Source: Flavobacteriales bacterium
GTDB lineage: Bacteria > Bacteroidota > Bacteroidia > Flavobacteriales_D > CAJJDF01
Direction of reading: 5' to 3'
NCBI GenBank assembly: GCA_018609055.1
Contig: JABAYJ010000005.1
Location: forward strand, 1 to 64,000
Length of the DNA: 64,000 nt
Position numbers and translations under genes: made by a program. Positions 55,442 to 64,000 of this stretch are shown one piece after another. The notes under the pieces were generated by a model that had not been told where the DNA came from, searched no databases, and was given only the letters and a program-made list of their open reading frames with translations. Positions within the stretch are counted from its first letter, which is position 1. Each line of letters begins with the position of its first letter.

Positions 55442-55460
55442 GTTTTTTATTTTTTTAAGT

Positions 55461-56111
55461 TTAAAAATTTATTATTCCTATTATATTAATTTGATCTCTT
55501 GACCCTTTATTAAATAATTGATTCATGTAACCTAGTTCTATTCTGAAGTCTTTGTTTATAGCGTATCCAAGACCAGCATAAACTCTATTTCTGTCGTACA
55601 GATTTTCTTTACTTTGAATAAACACCTCGTTATATGCTGATAAGTAGAAGGTGTTTTTTTCAATTTTTGGTTTTGATAAGGCTACGTTTACAGATATGAA
55701 ATATCTAAACCTTAGCTTAAAATCATTTTCCAAAAATCTTTGTTCAAATCGGTATCTATGTTGAAGACTAACTCTATTAAATGATTGACGTGTAATAAAT
55801 TGTTGAAATATTCTGTGTTCGTTATTTCCCACTTTTTGATCAGTTGAAACATAATTTTCACTTCTTATAAATCCGTATCCTAAAAGTATATTGTTGTTGT
55901 TAGGACTCAAGTTGAAGCCAATTCCAGTTCTCAACAGCAGTTGCTCCATATTACCAACTACATTATAGTTTCTGTATTGAACCTCATTATGTATGTTCCA
56001 GTTAGAATTTAGTTTTTTGTTCCCTAAATACATAAACCAGTTACCAAGGTTACTTTCTTGACTAAAACCTATAACAGGTATAAGTCCGAGTATCAATATT
56101 AATTTTTTCAT
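55461..56111 (-). CDS. DUF2490 outer-membrane barrel protein
   Basis: 216 residues from the ATG at 56111 (a TTG two codons earlier also exists). Signal peptide IGFSQ, then a DUF2490-type barrel: NLGNWFMYLGNKKLNSNWNIHNEVQYRNY at the start, RLRFRYFISVNVALSK and YAGLGYAINKDFRIELGYMNQ later. Function unknown. The anhydrase gene follows after 19 bases, so the two likely form an operon, preceded by the inverted repeat at 56141-56157. Confidence 0.85.
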   Translation of the reverse strand: MKKLILILGLIPVIGFSQESNLGNWFMYLGNKKLNSNWNIHNEVQYRNYNVVGNMEQLLLRTGIGFNLSPNNNNILLGYGFIRSENYVSTDQKVGNNEHRIFQQFITRQSFNRVSLQHRYRFEQRFLENDFKLRFRYFISVNVALSKPKIEKNTFYLSAYNEVFIQSKENLYDRNRVYAGLGYAINKDFRIELGYMNQLFNKGSRDQINIIGIINF

Positions 56112-56140
56112 ACACAATGATACAACAAATATTTTTATAA

Positions 56141-56157
56141 TGATAGTATTACTATCA
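56141..56157. promoter_or_regulatory. Perfect inverted repeat, possible operator
   Basis: TGATAGTA-T-TACTATCA is an 8-bp perfect inverted repeat with a one-base centre, 30 bases before the DUF2490 start. The size and dyad suit a dimeric transcription factor. The remaining intergenic DNA to 56406 is AT-rich with no open frame. Confidence 0.4.
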
Positions 56158-56406
56158 CAAAAAGATGTAATACAATTTGTAAGTCGTTTTTTCTGTTTAT
56201 TCTCCTAATGATAAATGATCTGATTTAATAATAAAAGATGTAATTCGGCAATTATTTACTTTTTTTTTGATATATAAAAAAGTTAATTTTTGAATTGAGG
56301 ATGAAAAAGTAACAAACTTTAAAACCAGTTCTCAAAAAAAAGGTTGTTTTTAAAACAAGATAAAACAGTATCTTTATCTCAATAATAATTTAAGAGATAT
56401 TCGAAA

Positions 56407-57381
56407 ATGAACAAAAAATTTCCTCAAACTTTATTAGTAACAGTATTAATTAATAATAGGAAAAAGATTGTTTTTATTTCTATTTTGTGCTCAACTATAG
56501 CAGTTGGAATCACTTTTTTTATTCCAAAAAAATACTATGCGGAGGGAATAGTTTACCCAACAAATTCCAATTCTATAAAAGAAGTGGTTAATAATTCTGT
56601 TTTTGGTCACGAATACCAAACTGACAGATTAATTCAGTTATTTGAATCACAACAAATGAAGCAAAAGCTTTTGAAGAAGTTTAACTTAATTGACTACTAT
56701 GGATTGGATACCAACAGGAAAGACTGGAGGTTTAATTTGAATAAAAGATATGCTAATGACATATCTTTTAGAAGATCAAAATACATGGCTGTTAAAGTAT
56801 CAGTTAATAGTTCTTCTCCAACTATGTCTGCTAATATGGTTAATTGTATGTTGAGTTATATTGACACTATTAGAAAGGATATTTTATTCGGTAATATTTA
56901 TGCACTAAAAGATAATTTAACTTCTAAAGTTACTACTAGACAGCAAGTAGTGGATAGTTTGTTAGGGTTAATTTCTGGAGAAAAAAGGATAGTTGAACCA
57001 AATCTTTTAGGAAAAAAATTAGTTTCTAAACTAGAGGAAAATAGGAGAAAGGGAGATGTTAGTTATGGTAATGACATCATTATTAAAGCAGCTAAAAATA
57101 ATTACACGCTTCAAAATGCCAAGACTATAAATGAGTATTATACCCAGCTATCTGTATTCTCTAACCTGAAGAAAGATTTAATCGGGATTAACGAAAAAAT
57201 TAGCATGCCTTTTCCTAAAGTGTATATAATATCCTCTGCTATTCCAGATTTTAAAAAATCCTCTCCCTCTTTCTTCCTGAATGCTATCATAGGATTGTTA
57301 TTGGGATTGTTTGGTTCAATAACGTATTTTATTTTAAGCAGTAGCCTTAAAGAAATATCTAAGGAATTAAATGATGATTGA
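56407..57381 (+). CDS. Wzz-like polysaccharide chain-length/co-polymerase protein
   Basis: 324 residues. A transmembrane helix near residues 22-40 (KIVFISILCSTIAVGITFFIP), a large periplasmic part of mixed coil and strands, and a second helix near 293-314 (FFLNAIIGLLLGLFGSITYFIL) make the two-helix layout of Wzz/PCP proteins. No kinase domain follows, so it is a PCP-1-like form. It should influence polymer length or assist the Wzy-like polymerase next door. The end overlaps the next gene by 11 bases. Confidence 0.8.
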   Translation: MNKKFPQTLLVTVLINNRKKIVFISILCSTIAVGITFFIPKKYYAEGIVYPTNSNSIKEVVNNSVFGHEYQTDRLIQLFESQQMKQKLLKKFNLIDYYGLDTNRKDWRFNLNKRYANDISFRRSKYMAVKVSVNSSSPTMSANMVNCMLSYIDTIRKDILFGNIYALKDNLTSKVTTRQQVVDSLLGLISGEKRIVEPNLLGKKLVSKLEENRRKGDVSYGNDIIIKAAKNNYTLQNAKTINEYYTQLSVFSNLKKDLIGINEKISMPFPKVYIISSAIPDFKKSSPSFFLNAIIGLLLGLFGSITYFILSSSLKEISKELNDD

Positions 57382-58801
57382 TAAAATCAGAAAATATAAT
57401 TTTTTGATTTTATCAGGTATTTTATTGGCAATTATAGCCGGTTTTTATTTTTTATTTACTGAAAATCACGAAAAATTAATTCTATTAACTACGGTTTTTA
57501 TTAGTGTTATTGGAGTTGTTTTGTTGCTTCAAAATATTCAGTCAATTCCTTTTGTAATAGCATTCATGACACCTCTATCTCTCGATTTTGTGTTGGGTGG
57601 AGGTACTAAATTATCATTACCGTTAGAGGGGTTTATATTATTTGTAATCTTCTATTTTTTTCTTGTTTTTTTAATCAAGAAACCTGAAAATCTTAATAAA
57701 CTCAATCATCCTATTACCTGGTTGTTGAGTATACTGATACTAGTTATGTGCATGAGTTCATTGATAGGAGATTATGCTATTATTTCTATTAAGAAAACAA
57801 TTTCTCAAACAATCTATATTCTAGGTTTCTTTGTAATTACAATCCTTTTGACAAAGAAAACATCTTCTTTAAGTAAGCTTTATTTTTGGTATGCTATAGG
57901 GATGATTATACCAATAGGTAATTCATTATATAAACATGCTAATTTAGATTTTGTTCAGTCTGCATCTGTTTATACGGCTATGCCTTTTTATGATGAGCAC
58001 ACTATTTTTGGGGCTTGTGTTGCTTTTTTAATTCCTTTTGTTTTTTTAAGAACTGGATTTTTTCAAAAAAACAAAATCCATTTTGGATTCTGTTCACTTT
58101 CACTTTTTTTAGTAATAGCTGTGCTTCATTCGTATTCTAGAGCCTCTTGGATAAGCCTCTCACTAGCTTTATTAGTCGATGTTTTTATTTTGTTGAAAGG
58201 AAAATTCAATATGTTCTTGGGTATAATTGCTATTCTTGTTTCTGTAATATGGTTTAATTATTCTGATGTTTATTCCGAAATGAGAAGAACTTCAGTTAAA
58301 TACAGTGATCAGTTTTCTCAGCATTTAGTGTCGGTTACAAATCTTAAGAATGATGCATCTAATCGAGAAAGAATTAATAGATGGGTATCTGCTTACAGAA
58401 TGTTTGAGGAAAAACCATTGCTAGGCCATGGCCCAGGAACCTATCAATTTGAGTATGGTAAATATCAAACAAATGAATTTACAACAAGAATAAGTACGCA
58501 TAGAGGTGATAAAGGAAATGCTCATTCGGAGTATTTAATGTTCTTGTCCGAAACAGGTATTTTAGGGTTTATAATTTTCTTATTGATAATATTAAAATCA
58601 TTCCAAGTAGGGATAAGCTTAGCACTAAAAAAAATCGAGTCTGAAGATAGATTAATTCTACTTTCATCATTACTTGGTCTCACCACTTTTTATGTGCACG
58701 GCTTATTTAATGCTTTTAGCGACTCACCAAAAATGGCAATATTATTTTTAGGAAGTTTAGCTATATTGACTCAAATAGATATTAAATATAAAATCAAGTA
58801 G
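57371..58801 (+). CDS. O-antigen polymerase/ligase-like membrane protein (Wzy_C)
   Basis: 476 residues, about twelve transmembrane helices, with a periplasmic loop around 310-385 including NRERINRWVSAYRMFEEKPLLGHGPGTYQFEY and HSEYLMFLSETGILGFIIF, the Wzy_C/WaaL signature. Expected to polymerise or ligate surface polysaccharide. Starts at ATG 57371, overlapping the Wzz-like gene by 11 bases. Confidence 0.85.
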   Translation: MMIDKIRKYNFLILSGILLAIIAGFYFLFTENHEKLILLTTVFISVIGVVLLLQNIQSIPFVIAFMTPLSLDFVLGGGTKLSLPLEGFILFVIFYFFLVFLIKKPENLNKLNHPITWLLSILILVMCMSSLIGDYAIISIKKTISQTIYILGFFVITILLTKKTSSLSKLYFWYAIGMIIPIGNSLYKHANLDFVQSASVYTAMPFYDEHTIFGACVAFLIPFVFLRTGFFQKNKIHFGFCSLSLFLVIAVLHSYSRASWISLSLALLVDVFILLKGKFNMFLGIIAILVSVIWFNYSDVYSEMRRTSVKYSDQFSQHLVSVTNLKNDASNRERINRWVSAYRMFEEKPLLGHGPGTYQFEYGKYQTNEFTTRISTHRGDKGNAHSEYLMFLSETGILGFIIFLLIILKSFQVGISLALKKIESEDRLILLSSLLGLTTFYVHGLFNAFSDSPKMAILFLGSLAILTQIDIKYKIK

Positions 58802-58826
58802 GAAATGTATTAACTTTCCTTTTTAA

Positions 58827-59741
58827 ATGAATAAATCAACTAACATATTGCCTTCTTTTTTAAAAGTATTAATATACTTTGATGTTTTTAGATACCCGCT
58901 TACTATTATAGAAATGAAAAGAATGGTACCTGAAAATGAAGAGGCTGATTTGGAGTTAGAGTTAGAAAAGTTGATTAAAACGCAGTTGATTTTTAAAGAT
59001 GATAATCTTTATGGATTAAATGAAGATAAAAAATATTTTACAGAAAGAAGGAAAGGAAATACAAGAGCAGAAAAGCATAAAGAGAAAGCATTTAAACGAG
59101 CAAAATTTATTTCAAAATTTCCTTACGTGAGAGGTGTATTTATTTCGGGTTCTTTTTCAAAAGGACATATGTTACCCGATGGGGATGTAGATTACTTTAT
59201 AGTCACTGAGCACAATAGAATGTGGTTTTCCAGGACTATATTAATTTTATTTAAAAAACTCTTTTTATTTAATTCAAGGAAATTTTTCTGTTTAAACTAC
59301 TTTAAGGGGCAACAAGAATTAATGATTGAAGAACAAAATATTTTTACTGCCACCGAATTGTTCACTTTGATTCCAGTTGTAAATAAAGAACTTTATAAAA
59401 GCTTGATACAAGCTAATAATTGGATAGAGGATTATTTTGCTATAAGTAAGATTCCTGATAATAATGCTATATCCCTTATTAAAGGGCTTTTACAATCGAT
59501 TGGAGAGAATATTTTCAATAATAAAATTGGCGAAAATTTAGACAAGTATTTCATGAAAATCACTCTTAATAGATGGAAAAATAAGTTTGGAAACATGACT
59601 AAACAAGATTTTGATATCGCAATGAAAAGTTCAAGAAATATCTCAAAACATCATCCGAGTAATTTTCAGAAGAAGGTTCTTTCAGAATATGAAACCAAGT
59701 GTAAATCAATGATATCAGAATATGCAAAACGTATTATTTAG
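58827..59741 (+). CDS. Nucleotidyltransferase-domain protein (MNT/pol-beta type)
   Basis: 304 residues. A helical first ~90 residues resemble a winged helix (LPSFLKVLIYFDVFRYPLTI, LEKLIKTQLIF); then the pol-beta motif GSFSKGHMLPDGDVDYFIVTE (about 110-130) with the paired aspartates of a two-metal site. The C-terminal half is helical. The family transfers a nucleotide to small molecules or proteins; the substrate is unknown. No HEPN partner is adjacent. It follows the polymerase gene by 25 bases and overlaps the radical SAM gene by 20. Confidence 0.75.
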   Translation: MNKSTNILPSFLKVLIYFDVFRYPLTIIEMKRMVPENEEADLELELEKLIKTQLIFKDDNLYGLNEDKKYFTERRKGNTRAEKHKEKAFKRAKFISKFPYVRGVFISGSFSKGHMLPDGDVDYFIVTEHNRMWFSRTILILFKKLFLFNSRKFFCLNYFKGQQELMIEEQNIFTATELFTLIPVVNKELYKSLIQANNWIEDYFAISKIPDNNAISLIKGLLQSIGENIFNNKIGENLDKYFMKITLNRWKNKFGNMTKQDFDIAMKSSRNISKHHPSNFQKKVLSEYETKCKSMISEYAKRII

Positions 59742-61185
59742 TCATAGTTATTACTACAAGATGGATCCTAAGCAATGGGATACAGGCATGCCTTATCCTC
59801 CATTGGGAACAATTTATGCGGCTAGTTTTTTGAGAGAAAATGGTTGTCAAGTAGATTTGTTTGATGTGGGACTAAGAGATTCTCCTAACGAGATTAAACC
59901 AATACTTGAGAGTTCAAAACCTAAGTTTTTAGTCCTATATGATGATGGGTTTAATTACCTAACTAAAATGTGCTTAACCAATATGCGTGAGGCTGCATTT
60001 AAGATGATAAAGATGGGAAAAGAGTCTGGTTGCACGATTATAGTTTCAAGTTCCGATTCTACAGATCATTATAAAGAATACTTAAACAAAGGAGCTGACA
60101 TTGTATTGTTAGGAGAGGGAGAAATATCTTTATTAGAAGCAATTAATAATATTAATGAGGGAAACCCTTTGGTAGATGTAAAAGGTATAGTTTTTAAAGA
60201 AGGAGAAAAAGTCATTAATAACGGTAGGAGAGAGGTGATAAAAGATTTAGATTTTTTACCACAACCTGCATGGGATTTAATAGATGTTGATTCATATAAA
60301 AAGGCATGGACAAGTAGATTTCCATTTGCATTAAATATTGCTACAACAAGGGGTTGTCCGTATAAATGTAATTGGTGTGCTAAACCAATTTATGGGAACA
60401 GATACAACTCTCGATCACCACAAAGAGTAGTTGAGGAGATTCAATTTTTATCTGATAAGCATGGAGTAACTAACTTTTGGATGTGTGATGATATTTTTGG
60501 ATTAAAACCAAATTGGGTTCAAAAATTTGATGAAACTTTATTAGAGAACAACTTAAAAATTAGTTTTAAAATCCAGAGTAGAGCCGATTTGTTATTGAAA
60601 GAAAACAATATTGACTCACTTGTTAGTTCGGGGTTAAAAGAAGTATGGATAGGAGCGGAGAGTGGTTCGCAAGGGATTTTGGACGCAATGGATAAGGGAA
60701 CTACAATTAAGCAAATAGAAGACTCTACAAAGCTACTTCAGCAAAAAGATGTGAGAGTTGCTTTCTTTATTCAATATGGATATTCTGGAGAAACTAAAGA
60801 GGATATTGATAAAACTATCACTTTAATAAAAAGATGCAAACCTGATGATATTGGTATTTCGGTTTCCTACCCTTTACCAGGGACTAAATTTTATGAAGCT
60901 GTTAAAAATCAGTTGAAGGAAAAGAAAAACTGGACAGATTCTAATGATTTAGCAATGATGTTTTCGGGTACTTTTAACCAAGGTTTTTATAAAAAATTGC
61001 ACAGCTACACCCACAAAACTTTTCAGAAAACAAGAGGTTTGGATGCTTTGAAAGGATTACTAAAAAATCCTTTATCAATTAATTCATCTAAATTAAAAAC
61101 TATACTTAAACTACCAGTTTACTGGATTTTGGGTTGGAAAGAAAAGTTGGAATTATCTAAAATGGAAAACGTAAACAAAGTTTAA
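59722..61185 (+). CDS. B12-binding-type radical SAM enzyme
   Basis: 487 residues from the ATG at 59722. An N-terminal cobalamin-binding-type domain (about 1-150, with PPLGTIYAASFLRENG and VLLGEGEISLLEAI) lacks the DxHxxG histidine. The radical SAM domain carries TTRGCPYKCNWCAKPI with C212, C216 and C219 for the [4Fe-4S] cluster. Such enzymes methylate or cyclise unactivated carbons; many act on lipids or glycans. Part of the four-gene operon; overlaps the nucleotidyltransferase gene by 20 bases. Substrate unknown. Confidence 0.88.
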   Translation: MQNVLFSHSYYYKMDPKQWDTGMPYPPLGTIYAASFLRENGCQVDLFDVGLRDSPNEIKPILESSKPKFLVLYDDGFNYLTKMCLTNMREAAFKMIKMGKESGCTIIVSSSDSTDHYKEYLNKGADIVLLGEGEISLLEAINNINEGNPLVDVKGIVFKEGEKVINNGRREVIKDLDFLPQPAWDLIDVDSYKKAWTSRFPFALNIATTRGCPYKCNWCAKPIYGNRYNSRSPQRVVEEIQFLSDKHGVTNFWMCDDIFGLKPNWVQKFDETLLENNLKISFKIQSRADLLLKENNIDSLVSSGLKEVWIGAESGSQGILDAMDKGTTIKQIEDSTKLLQQKDVRVAFFIQYGYSGETKEDIDKTITLIKRCKPDDIGISVSYPLPGTKFYEAVKNQLKEKKNWTDSNDLAMMFSGTFNQGFYKKLHSYTHKTFQKTRGLDALKGLLKNPLSINSSKLKTILKLPVYWILGWKEKLELSKMENVNKV

Positions 61186-62105
61186 AGCTGGCTAAATGCA
61201 GCAAGTTCCATTCCCCAAGCTACCCCAAGGTGAACAATAATTCCTCCGTATATATTTCGAGATTTGTAGGCTAAAACTCCTAAAGCAAATCCTCCAAAAA
61301 CAGAACCAACTGTTTCCATCATTGGTTTTCCAAAATGAAGAAATGCATAACAAGCTACCATTGGTAAAATAGCATCTTTACCAACAAAGCGAGATAAAGC
61401 AACAACCATAAACCCTCTAAACAAAAGCTCTACTGATATAAAATCGAATCCATAACAAAGTTCGAATAGCCATATTTTTGTATTTTCTGATAAGCCAGAT
61501 CCACTAAAATCTCTTTGATAAAAAGTAGGGTAGTAGTTCAGGAAATCTTCACCAATAGAAGCAATGAAAACTATTGGAATCATGAATAATATCATCCATA
61601 AATAAGGCTTTAAATTTGCTCCATTTAGCCTTAAACCGTATAACTCCGGTTTAAAAAATTTAACCAAATTATAAATTATGAATATTGGTAGCATAACAGA
61701 TACCAAGCTTAATATATTAGAAACACAAGCATATAAAAAGGAATAGCTATCGCTTCCTTCCAGCAATGGTCGGATGTATTTTAGCAAATAATAGGAAGAA
61801 TCAAAGGTGATGATAGCAAGTGCTAAACCACCAAATAATAAGTATTTCCAATTATATATTATCTTTTTCTCTTTCTGGAATAGCGAAACAATAATTACTG
61901 GAACAATGAAAGCAAAAGAATACATTAACCAAAGTTTTAACAACCTTAATTCACTGTAATTAATGATTCTAAAATGATCTCCATATACTTGGTGTTCGTA
62001 ATTTAAATAAATACAAATACCAATAAATATAAGTGTAAAAAGGTGAGCAAATAAGCTAAAATCTTTTCTAAAATAATCTAAAAAATAATTAATGAATACT
62101 TTCAT
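61182..62105 (-). CDS. CPBP-family (Abi/Rce1-like) membrane protein with incomplete active site
   Basis: 307 residues and about eight transmembrane helices. The C-terminal third carries the family motifs in altered form: VELLFRGF in place of EExxxR (first glutamate missing), YAFLHFGKP (histidine kept), and HLGVAWGMEL in place of HxxxN (asparagine missing). Family members are intramembrane glutamic peptidases. With two of four catalytic positions changed this copy may not be a protease. The stop codon overlaps the end of the radical SAM gene by 4 bases (convergent). Confidence 0.75.
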   Translation of the reverse strand: MKVFINYFLDYFRKDFSLFAHLFTLIFIGICIYLNYEHQVYGDHFRIINYSELRLLKLWLMYSFAFIVPVIIVSLFQKEKKIIYNWKYLLFGGLALAIITFDSSYYLLKYIRPLLEGSDSYSFLYACVSNILSLVSVMLPIFIIYNLVKFFKPELYGLRLNGANLKPYLWMILFMIPIVFIASIGEDFLNYYPTFYQRDFSGSGLSENTKIWLFELCYGFDFISVELLFRGFMVVALSRFVGKDAILPMVACYAFLHFGKPMMETVGSVFGGFALGVLAYKSRNIYGGIIVHLGVAWGMELAAFSQL

Positions 62106-62106
62106 T

Positions 62107-62668
62107 TTATCTTACAATTGTTAAATCTCCTTTTCTTTCTATCTCTCCAAATTATTCGGTTCCTCCTCTAAAGTAATATACATAAACACCTTCTTGTACA
62201 GGAATTCCTCTAAATGTTCCATCCCATCCAGTATTTACATCATTTGTTTCAAATACTTTCTCTCCCCCATCTATTGTAAACAATGAATTGGAAATTAGAG
62301 AAGTTTCTACCGTAAACATATAGTTTATCATTTATTCCATCTCCATTTGGTGAGAATATTTGTGGAATAGAAGCATTAACTCTACATCCAACCAATACAT
62401 CAAAATTACAAGTTGTAAAATTATTTTCTAAATCTATAGTTGTAATACTTACTGATAAGCTATTTACATCATTTAATCTAGTTGAGTAATTAATTACTGT
62501 TCCCGGTAATGGTGATTGTATAAATGTTAATGAATCAAAAGGAGTACAATTATCCATAGCTTTTAGTGGCACAGAGTTTCCAAAGATATTCGTTTGTGAA
62601 AACGTATAGTTTGAAATAGTTAAAGCGAATAAAATAGATGTAAAATGGTATAAATACCTTTTGGACAT
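62107..62668 (-). pseudogene. Exported protein with gliding-motility (CHU_C type B) C-terminal domain; frameshift and in-frame stop
   Basis: Signal peptide (FALTISNYTFSQ), a fragment of an HYR-like domain, and a gliding-type C-terminal domain starting IPQIFSPNGDGINDKLYVYG. The frame breaks at NRWG, where a five-base C-run at 62264-62268 has one base too many; removing it gives NRWGEKVFETND ... GVYVYYFRGG. A second lesion follows, an in-frame TAA at 62152-62154, after which FGEIERKGDLTIVR continues to the natural stop at 62107, right before the CPBP start. Repaired it would be 186 residues, short for such proteins, so an internal part may already be lost. The double lesion supports real decay. 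Confidence 0.75.
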
Positions 62669-62756
62669 AATTAATATTAAGTACTAAATTAATTCAAATT
62701 TGGTTGTTAAGTTAAGGTTAAAACTTTAACTGTCAACTACTATATGTTAATATCAG

Positions 62757-64000
62757 TTATTTATGTTTCTTGATTATTAAAGTAGCATTATGCCCTCCAA
62801 ATCCAAATGTATTTGATAATGCATAATTAACTTCTTTTTCTTGCGCTTTATTGAAAGTGAAATTCAATTTTTCATCAAGCTCAGGATCTACTTCAGTATG
62901 ATTGATAGTAGGTGGTATTATATTTTCTGTAACAGCTAAAACGCAAGCTAATGCCTCAATTACTCCAGCAGCACCTAAAAGGTGACCTGTCATAGACTTT
63001 GTTGAGCTAATGTTTAAGTTGTAAGCATGTTCTCCAAATACTTTTTGAATTGCTTTTGATTCTGCAATATCACCAAGTGGAGTAGAAGTACCGTGAACGT
63101 TAATATAATCGATTGCACTTGGCTTTATATTTGCCTCTCGAAGTGCCTCATTCATTGAATTGCGAGCTCCTAATCCTTCAGGATGTGGAGCAGTAATATG
63201 GTGTGCATCACCAGATGCGCCACCTCCAACAACTTCTGCGTATATTTTTGCTCCTCTTGCAATTGCATGATCGTATTCTTCTAGCATCATTGCTCCAGAA
63301 CCTTCTCCTAATACAAATCCATTTCTGTTTTTATCAAATGGTCTTGAGGCTGTCTGTGGATTCTCATTGCTTTGTGATAAAGCATGCATGGCATTAAACC
63401 CTCCAACTCCTGTTTCAGTAACAGCAGCTTCAGATCCACCAGCAAGAATAGCGTTAGCTTTTCCTAATCTTATGTAATTAAAAGCGTCAATTAAAGCATT
63501 GGTTGAAGAAGCACAAGCCGATACAGTGGCAAAGTTTGGTCCCATAAAACCATATTTAATTGAAATGTGACCCGCAGCAATATCTGCAATCATCTTTGGT
63601 ATAAAAAATGGGTTGAATTTTGGTGTTCCATCTCCACTAAAAAAGTTTTCACACTCATCTTGTAAAGTTTTTAGACCTCCAATTCCTGCACCCCAGATTA
63701 CACCTATTCTAGTTGTATCAACTTCCTCTAAATTCATTCCTGAATCTAATACAGCTTCATCAGCTGTAACAACAGCATACTGAGAAAATACATCTAATTT
63801 TCTTGCTTCTTTTCTGTGAAGATGATCTTCAATGTTGAAGTTCTTTATTTCACAAGCAAATTGTGTTTTGAATTTCTCGGCATTAAATTTGGTAATTTTT
63901 GCCGCCCCTGAAACTCCTTTTTTCAAGGAATCAAAATAATCGGAAGCATTATTCCCAATTGGGGTTAATGCTCCGATTCCAGTTATTACAACTCTTTTTA
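62757..64000 (-). CDS. fabF: Beta-ketoacyl-ACP synthase II, truncated at the right edge
   Basis: The reading frame continues past the internal ATG at 63926 to the window edge and begins KRVVITGIGALTPIGN, the true N-terminus; only the first few codons lie outside. The catalytic triad is seen as cysteine in TVSACASSTNAL, histidine in VHGTSTPLGD and histidine in MTGHLLGAAG; the C-terminal NTFGFGGHNATLI is intact. FabF elongates acyl-ACP in fatty acid synthesis and sets temperature-dependent unsaturation. acpP normally lies upstream and would be just outside the window. Confidence 0.95.
   Translation of the reverse strand, partial: KRVVITGIGALTPIGNNASDYFDSLKKGVSGAAKITKFNAEKFKTQFACEIKNFNIEDHLHRKEARKLDVFSQYAVVTADEAVLDSGMNLEEVDTTRIGVIWGAGIGGLKTLQDECENFFSGDGTPKFNPFFIPKMIADIAAGHISIKYGFMGPNFATVSACASSTNALIDAFNYIRLGKANAILAGGSEAAVTETGVGGFNAMHALSQSNENPQTASRPFDKNRNGFVLGEGSGAMMLEEYDHAIARGAKIYAEVVGGGASGDAHHITAPHPEGLGARNSMNEALREANIKPSAIDYINVHGTSTPLGDIAESKAIQKVFGEHAYNLNISSTKSMTGHLLGAAGVIEALACVLAVTENIIPPTINHTEVDPELDEKLNFTFNKAQEKEVNYALSNTFGFGGHNATLIIKKHK

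Noticed and set aside
56407..61185. Toxin-antitoxin or defence island reading of the nucleotidyltransferase region
   Set aside because: No HEPN toxin, nuclease or helicase is nearby; the neighbours are glycan-type membrane genes and a radical SAM enzyme.

Overview
The window is a piece of an AT-rich chromosome from a member of the Bacteroidota, most likely order Flavobacteriales. Support comes from type IX secretion (T9SS) and gliding-type C-terminal sorting domains (27748-28563, 62107-62668), lineage-restricted families (DUF4271, DUF6341/DUF6427, DUF5686, DUF2490, DUF2795), lipoproteins with a Cys-Lys-Lys start, and promoters of the Bacteroidota type TTG-N19-TAnnTTTG (two perfect examples, upstream of 1707 and of 40122). 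Family-level placement was not attempted beyond a general resemblance to Crocinitomicaceae-like genomes. Most of the window is ordinary housekeeping DNA. I see no insertion sequence, prophage, CRISPR array or recognisable defence island.

Layout. 0-7 kb: a GapN-type aldehyde dehydrogenase bracketed by a 15-bp inverted repeat; a lipoprotein / thioredoxin-like membrane protein / TRIC channel operon; a frameshifted sirtuin followed by a close homologue of iodotyrosine deiodinase; a helical protein of unknown function. 7-14 kb (minus strand): a paaZ-recJ-outer-membrane-protein operon whose last gene seems to start with AUU, two exported TonB C-terminal-domain proteins, trigger factor, and tRNA-Leu(UAG). 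14-23 kb (plus strand): clpP, a 1019-residue TPR protein with an outer-membrane barrel partner, a short remnant, then a small membrane protein, a metallo-beta-lactamase hydrolase, hflX and a lipoprotein. 23-32 kb: glutaryl-CoA dehydrogenase, a broken DUF937 gene, purT, a broken barrel gene, a T9SS cargo protein and gcvP. 32-38 kb: DUF1801, a Rieske-fold lipoprotein without the histidine ligands, then the minus-strand operon DUF4271-hemD-rnpA-yidD-ctp-polymerase. 38-56 kb: gdhA, purD, DUF6341/DUF6427, purQ, nadD, gmk, an ECF sigma factor, pruA, a PduO-type adenosyltransferase, DUF5686, fbp, an M20 peptidase, an exported carbonic anhydrase (frameshifted) and DUF2490. 56-61 kb: a tight four-gene operon (Wzz-like, Wzy-like, nucleotidyltransferase, B12-type radical SAM), the most system-like part of the window. 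61-64 kb: a divergent CPBP protein, a doubly broken gliding-domain gene, and fabF running off the right edge.

How the genes fit together: purT, purD and purQ cover three steps of purine synthesis; gdhA and pruA connect glutamate and proline; gcvP, fbp and gapN are central carbon enzymes; ctp, yidD, rnpA, tig, clpP, hflX, gmk and nadD are core cell biology. Six genes are disrupted. Five of these fit a one-base loss and one fits a one-base gain plus an in-frame stop, nearly all at short homopolymers. That pattern suggests uncorrected indel errors in the assembly as much as real decay, so the broken genes should be read with that in mind.
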